Shown one piece after another: positions 60,269 to 64,000 of a stretch of 64,000 nucleotides of DNA. A program made the translations under genes and the position numbers. The stretch is from JAGPUQ01 sp963708735 (lineage in GTDB: Bacteria; Pseudomonadota; Gammaproteobacteria; Pseudomonadales; Porticoccaceae), in the NCBI GenBank assembly GCA_963708735.1, contig CAVPTW010000022.1:346942-410941 (forward strand), given 5' to 3'. Under the pieces are notes generated by a model. The model did no database searches. It worked only from the letters and a program-made list of their open reading frames with translations, and had not been told where the DNA came from. Position 1 is the stretch's first letter; each line of letters starts with the position of its first letter.

Positions 60269-60284
60269 TGTGATTTGTATCACA
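60269..60284. promoter_or_regulatory. CRP/Vfr-like site
   Basis: TGTGATTTGTATCACA is a perfect TGTGA-N6-TCACA palindrome 113 bases before the tolC-like start, in the 228-base gap after the HlyD-like gene. It suggests cAMP control of tolC and the adhesin. No clear -10 was found. Confidence 0.65.
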
Positions 60285-60387
60285 GTGCGGATGCGGGAAC
60301 GTTACCGTTTATCTGCCTGATTTGCCACTCACGCGATGAACTCACCACTCGATCCAGATTTTCGACCATCGAGTACTTCCCGCAGGT

Positions 60388-61785
60388 TCAACGCTCCCGA
60401 AAGGCAAGCTGCTTGGTCTTGAGAATGGGTTTGAGCAGGTAATCCAGAACGGTCTTTTTTCCCGTCAGGATGTCGGCCTGGACCGTCATGCCGGGGATGA
60501 TGGGAAGCGGATCCGAGGCGCTACCGAGCACGCTGCTCTCGGTCTTGAGACGCACCTGGTAGTACCAGACACCCTTTTCCTTGTCTTCAATGGTGTCCGG
60601 ACTGATCTGGGTCACATGGGCGACAAGGCCACCATGTATCGAAAAATCGTAGGCGGTGAACTTGACCATGGCCTGCTGGCCGGGGCTGATGAAGGCGATG
60701 TCCTTGGGTAGCACCTTGGCATCCACCAGCAGTGAATCGTCGGTGGGCACTATCTCCACCAGATTCATGCCGGGCTGAATCACGCCGCCGATGGTGGTGA
60801 CGAGGATGCGTTTGACGGTCCCCCGCACCGGCGATTTGACCTCGGTGCGGGCCACGCGGTCGGCATAGGCCTCGTTGCCTTCCTGCAACTGCCCCAACTC
60901 GGAGGTGGCATCGTTGAGTTCCTTGCGTGCCTCGGCGGCGAAACCCTGTGCGAACGAATCGATGTTCTTGTGGGCTTCGTCGTATTCGGATTGCAGGCGT
61001 GGGATCGCGATGGTGGCTTTGCCCAACTCTCCCGTGAGATCGTTGAGCTGGCGCTCGAGGCGCAGCAGTTCGACGTGGGAGACGGCGCCCTTCTCTACCA
61101 GTGGCTGAGTGACCGTCATCTCCCGCTGGAGCAGGTCGTGGCTCTCTGCCAGGCTGGCACGGGCGAGACGTACCGCTGACAATTCCTGGCGCTTTTGCTC
61201 CAGCCGCTGCCGCAGCACATCCATTTTGCTGCCGTATTCAAGCGCCCGGGATTTGAACAGATCTCGCTCTGTCTGAAGCAACACCGCCTCGATGGGTTCC
61301 TTCGCCTGGGCCAGTTCCTGTTCGAAGGTGGTGCCGAGGGATTCCGCGCGCAGACGAATGATTTTCGCTTGCAGCTGCGCGGCCTTCAGCGACCGCTCGC
61401 GGAAAGAAGACGCCACCAGCGTGTCGTCGATTTGCAGCAGCGGCTGATCCTTTTCCACAATGTCGCCTTCGGACACAAAGCGCTGTGCCAGGATGCCGCC
61501 CTCCAGGTTCTGCACGATCTGAACTTCGCTGGACGGCACGATGCGCCCATCGCCCCGCGTGAATTCGTCGACCGTGGCAAAGTAGGCCCACACCAGCAAC
61601 ACCAACACGACGGCGCAGAGGCTCCACAGCAGCCGCCGATGCAGCCCCGGAGCCTGCAACAATATGGCCTCCGAGGCGTAGGACATGTACTTGAGATCGG
61701 TTGCCGGCCTGATGGCCAGATTGCGGCGCAAGCGCGCCAGCGTGTTCCGCACTTGCGGTGTGCCTTTCGGTGCCTGGTTAGTCAT
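60388..61785 (-). CDS. HlyD-family type I secretion membrane fusion protein (LapC-like)
   Basis: GGGGGAG precedes the ATG; 465 residues. One membrane segment (about 53-72) is followed by a biotinyl-lipoyl strand (VQNLEGGILAQRFVSEGD), a long coiled coil (about 120-320), and the HlyD_D23-like return segment ARTEVKSPVRGTVKRILVTT. LPIIPGMTVQADILTGKKTVLDYLLKPIL is the family C-terminus. It links the ATPase to the TolC channel. Confidence 0.95.
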   Translation of the reverse strand: MTNQAPKGTPQVRNTLARLRRNLAIRPATDLKYMSYASEAILLQAPGLHRRLLWSLCAVVLVLLVWAYFATVDEFTRGDGRIVPSSEVQIVQNLEGGILAQRFVSEGDIVEKDQPLLQIDDTLVASSFRERSLKAAQLQAKIIRLRAESLGTTFEQELAQAKEPIEAVLLQTERDLFKSRALEYGSKMDVLRQRLEQKRQELSAVRLARASLAESHDLLQREMTVTQPLVEKGAVSHVELLRLERQLNDLTGELGKATIAIPRLQSEYDEAHKNIDSFAQGFAAEARKELNDATSELGQLQEGNEAYADRVARTEVKSPVRGTVKRILVTTIGGVIQPGMNLVEIVPTDDSLLVDAKVLPKDIAFISPGQQAMVKFTAYDFSIHGGLVAHVTQISPDTIEDKEKGVWYYQVRLKTESSVLGSASDPLPIIPGMTVQADILTGKKTVLDYLLKPILKTKQLAFRER

Positions 61786-61801
61786 GGTGTCTCCCCCGTC
61801 C

Positions 61802-64000
61802 TCAGGCCGGACTGCGGATATTGCCCGCTCTCAGAGCTTCGAGAACCTGCGCCTTGGGTCCGTCGGCCACCAACCGGCCCTGATCCAGCACCAGCACGCG
61901 GTCCACCAGGTCCAGCATGCTCATCTTGTGCGTGGTCAGGAGCAGCGTCTTGTCCTTCGCAAAATTGGCGAGCAGTTGTTTGATGCGCGTCTCACTGCCC
62001 TGATCCATGGCTGAAGTCGGCTCGTCGAGCACCAGGATGGGAGGATCGCGGAGAAACATGCGCGCGAGGCCGAGCGCCTGGCGCTGACCACCCGACAAGG
62101 TTTCGCCGCGCTCGCCCACGATCATGGAGAGTCCTTCGGGATGCGCGTTGATATGGCCCAGGATGCCGGCCTTGTCGGCGGCGGCGACGATGGCGGCATC
62201 GCTGACGCCGGTGAGGCCAAGGGAAATGTTCTCGCGTATCGAGCCGTAGAACAGGGTCACATCCTGGGATACGTAGCCGATCGCGCGGCGCAGGCTGGAC
62301 GGGTCCAGCTGCTTGATGTCAAAGCCGTCGTAGGTCACCGAACCGCGCTCCGGATCGTAAAGGCCCAGCGCGAGCCGGGCCAGCGTGGATTTTCCGGACC
62401 CGACTCTGCCGATGATCCCCACTTTTTCGCCGGCCGCGATGCGAATCGACAGGCCCGTGAGCGATGGTCGGGGTTGGTTGGGATAGGCAAATTCGACATT
62501 CTCGAATCGAAGCGCCCCGGTAAATTCGTGCTCCTGCAGGAAGCGTTCGCCCGCCGGGCGCTCGACCGGCAGTTCCATGATTTCGTCGAGCGACTTCAGT
62601 GCCGCTTCGGCATGATCATAGGTAGTGAGCAAGGAAGCGAGTTGACCCAGCGGCGCGAGTGCCCGCGAGCTCAAAATGCTGCACGCGATCAGGCCCCCGA
62701 GGGTCAGCTTCTGGTCGGCAATCAGATACACCCCGCCGACCACAATGGCCACCATGCCCAGCTGCTGGAGAAAATTAACGGTCATCAGCGTGGAGTTCGA
62801 TACCATCCGCGACGACAGTCCCCACTGCGACACATAACCAACGGCCTGTTCCCAGATGCGTTGCGCGCGGCTTTCGGCGGTAAGCGTCTTGATGGTTTCG
62901 ATGCCCACCATGCTCTCGACCAGGTTGGCGCTCTTTTTGGCCGAACCGCGCATCACGTTTTCGATCATGGGCCGCAGCCGCCGTTGCGCGGAGTAACCCA
63001 GCAGGAGGGCAACGGGAATTATCGACAACGGCACCATCACGAGCCAGCCGCCGATGTAAAAAATCAGGATGAGAAACAGCACCAGAAACGGCAGGTCGAT
63101 CAGCGTCAGCATCGTCGACGATGTGATGAAACTGCGAATGCTGTCGAACTCGTGCAGCCGATTCACGAAGGAGCCGACCGAGATCGGACGATGCCGCATT
63201 TTGATGCCGAGCATGCGCTCGAACAGGCTTGCCGAGAGCATGACATCCGAGCGTTTGGCCGCCAGTTCAACCATGTAACCGCGCAGGATTTTGAGGCCGA
63301 GATCAAACAGATAGACCAGCACCACGCCGACGGCCAACGCCCACAATGTTTCGACGGCGTTATTGGGGACGACGCGGTCGTAGACGTTCATCGCAAACAG
63401 CGGCTGCGCGAGTACAAAAAGATTGATGAACAGTGACGCGAGCAGCACGTCACGATAGAGGTGCCAGGAAGACTTGAGTACGCCCCAGAACCAGTGTTCG
63501 CCCGGACTGCTGTAGATCTTTGGGGTGCGGGCGTCGAATTCCTGCATCGGCCGCAGATAAAACAGGTGCCCGGAGAAGCCTTCCCGAAGCTCCTCCAGGG
63601 AGCGTTGCTCCCGGTGCTGGCTGGCGGGCGCCATGAGCACGCCCCAGCCCTGCTCGGCGTCGATATCCACCAGCACCGCCGAACTTCCGTCGTCGTACAA
63701 CAGCACCGCCGGCAGTACATCGCGGGGAATTTCGGCAATTTCGCGCTCCACCAGCAGCGCCGCCAGGCCAGCGCGGTTGGCCGCACGGATGAAGAGATCG
63801 TTGGTCAACCGGCCTTCATCGAGGGGCAGACCCGCGGTAACGGCGGTGACGGTCGACAATTTGCCCTCGATCCGCGCTACCAGCAGCAGACTGTCGAGGA
63901 GCGGCGCGTACAGTGGGGCGCGCGGTTTGGGCGCCGCGACAGGCTGTGGCGCGGTTGGCGGTTCAGTGTCTGGCAGTGCTGTCCTTGCCGGTTCGGTGGT
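61802..64000 (-). CDS. Type I secretion ABC transporter, LapB-like (5' end outside window)
   Basis: The frame is open to the right edge; 732 residues are visible. The N-terminal part (LLDSLLLVARIEGK, then TAGLPLDEGRL) is the inactive C39-like domain of LapB transporters. Six membrane segments lie in the middle. Walker A is GRVGSGKSTLARLAL, the signature LSGGQRQALGLARMF, and Walker B ILVLDEPTSAMD. It drives adhesin export. It ends 16 bases before the HlyD-like gene. Confidence 0.95.
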   Translation of the reverse strand, partial: TTEPARTALPDTEPPTAPQPVAAPKPRAPLYAPLLDSLLLVARIEGKLSTVTAVTAGLPLDEGRLTNDLFIRAANRAGLAALLVEREIAEIPRDVLPAVLLYDDGSSAVLVDIDAEQGWGVLMAPASQHREQRSLEELREGFSGHLFYLRPMQEFDARTPKIYSSPGEHWFWGVLKSSWHLYRDVLLASLFINLFVLAQPLFAMNVYDRVVPNNAVETLWALAVGVVLVYLFDLGLKILRGYMVELAAKRSDVMLSASLFERMLGIKMRHRPISVGSFVNRLHEFDSIRSFITSSTMLTLIDLPFLVLFLILIFYIGGWLVMVPLSIIPVALLLGYSAQRRLRPMIENVMRGSAKKSANLVESMVGIETIKTLTAESRAQRIWEQAVGYVSQWGLSSRMVSNSTLMTVNFLQQLGMVAIVVGGVYLIADQKLTLGGLIACSILSSRALAPLGQLASLLTTYDHAEAALKSLDEIMELPVERPAGERFLQEHEFTGALRFENVEFAYPNQPRPSLTGLSIRIAAGEKVGIIGRVGSGKSTLARLALGLYDPERGSVTYDGFDIKQLDPSSLRRAIGYVSQDVTLFYGSIRENISLGLTGVSDAAIVAAADKAGILGHINAHPEGLSMIVGERGETLSGGQRQALGLARMFLRDPPILVLDEPTSAMDQGSETRIKQLLANFAKDKTLLLTTHKMSMLDLVDRVLVLDQGRLVADGPKAQVLEALRAGNIRSPA

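Noticed and set aside
62141..63436. 431-codon frame on the plus strand
   Set aside because: Antisense to the LapB-like transporter, with His/Gln/Arg-rich shadow composition.

Overview
The window is about 64 kb of GC-rich DNA that reads as a gammaproteobacterial chromosome. Evidence is the housekeeping order tig-clpP-clpX-lon-hupB-ppiD, the mltD / methyltransferase / (rnhA) / dnaQ / fimL-like neighbourhood also known from Pseudomonas, the pair of a siroheme sulfite reductase with a DUF934 protein, a 67K-type SppA, SohB, and sigma70, sigma32 and CRP-like sites of enteric type. No rRNA operon and no CRISPR array were seen. The species cannot be named from the sequence.

Layout: 0-2.8 kb holds the end of a zinc alcohol dehydrogenase, a small lipoprotein and a mannose-6-phosphate-isomerase-like protein. 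2.9-11.8 kb holds tRNA-Leu(UAG) and the protein quality-control block (trigger factor, ClpP, ClpX, Lon, HU, PpiD), with recognisable promoters and terminators. 11.9-17.2 kb holds MltD, a methyltransferase, a decayed rnhA remnant, dnaQ and a FimL-like protein. 17.3-30.3 kb is mixed metabolism and envelope: SohB, a CPA2 antiporter, sulfite reductase, tRNA-Ser(UGA), PPK2, a sulfotransferase, an AcoX-type NAD kinase, SppA, DUF2069, an ArsC-like protein, YihY and a TlpA-like thioredoxin.

30.3-36.1 kb is a rearranged accessory patch. A Rieske-cytochrome P450 fusion gene is cut off after the first part of its P450 domain. It abuts a broken IS66-family element, then an EAL-CBS-GGDEF protein and a MOSC protein. 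A 51-bp imperfect direct repeat lies at both edges of this patch. 36.1-46.4 kb has a DeaD helicase, an SDR, a glutaredoxin, a methyltransferase/VOC/SCPx-thiolase/SnoaL-like group, the Prc protease and a frameshifted exonuclease III.

46.4-64 kb appears to be a biofilm-adhesion island. An ECF sigma operon precedes a LapG-like periplasmic cysteine protease that carries frameshifts and whose 3' end is duplicated around a ParE/RHH toxin-antitoxin pair. Convergent to it is a roughly 8-kb gene for a LapA-like RTX adhesin. This protein has an N-terminal retention region with a candidate LapG site (PAAG), five ~780-bp VCBS-like repeats (two of them apparently identical 774-bp units), a VWA domain, RTX nonapeptides and a type I secretion signal. 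Upstream of it, on the same strand, are its TolC-, HlyD- and LapB-like secretion genes. A perfect TGTGA-N6-TCACA site lies ahead of the tolC-like gene. The adhesin reading frame is broken about five times as given, so either the locus is decaying or the assembly is inaccurate there. No LapD-type receptor is in the window.
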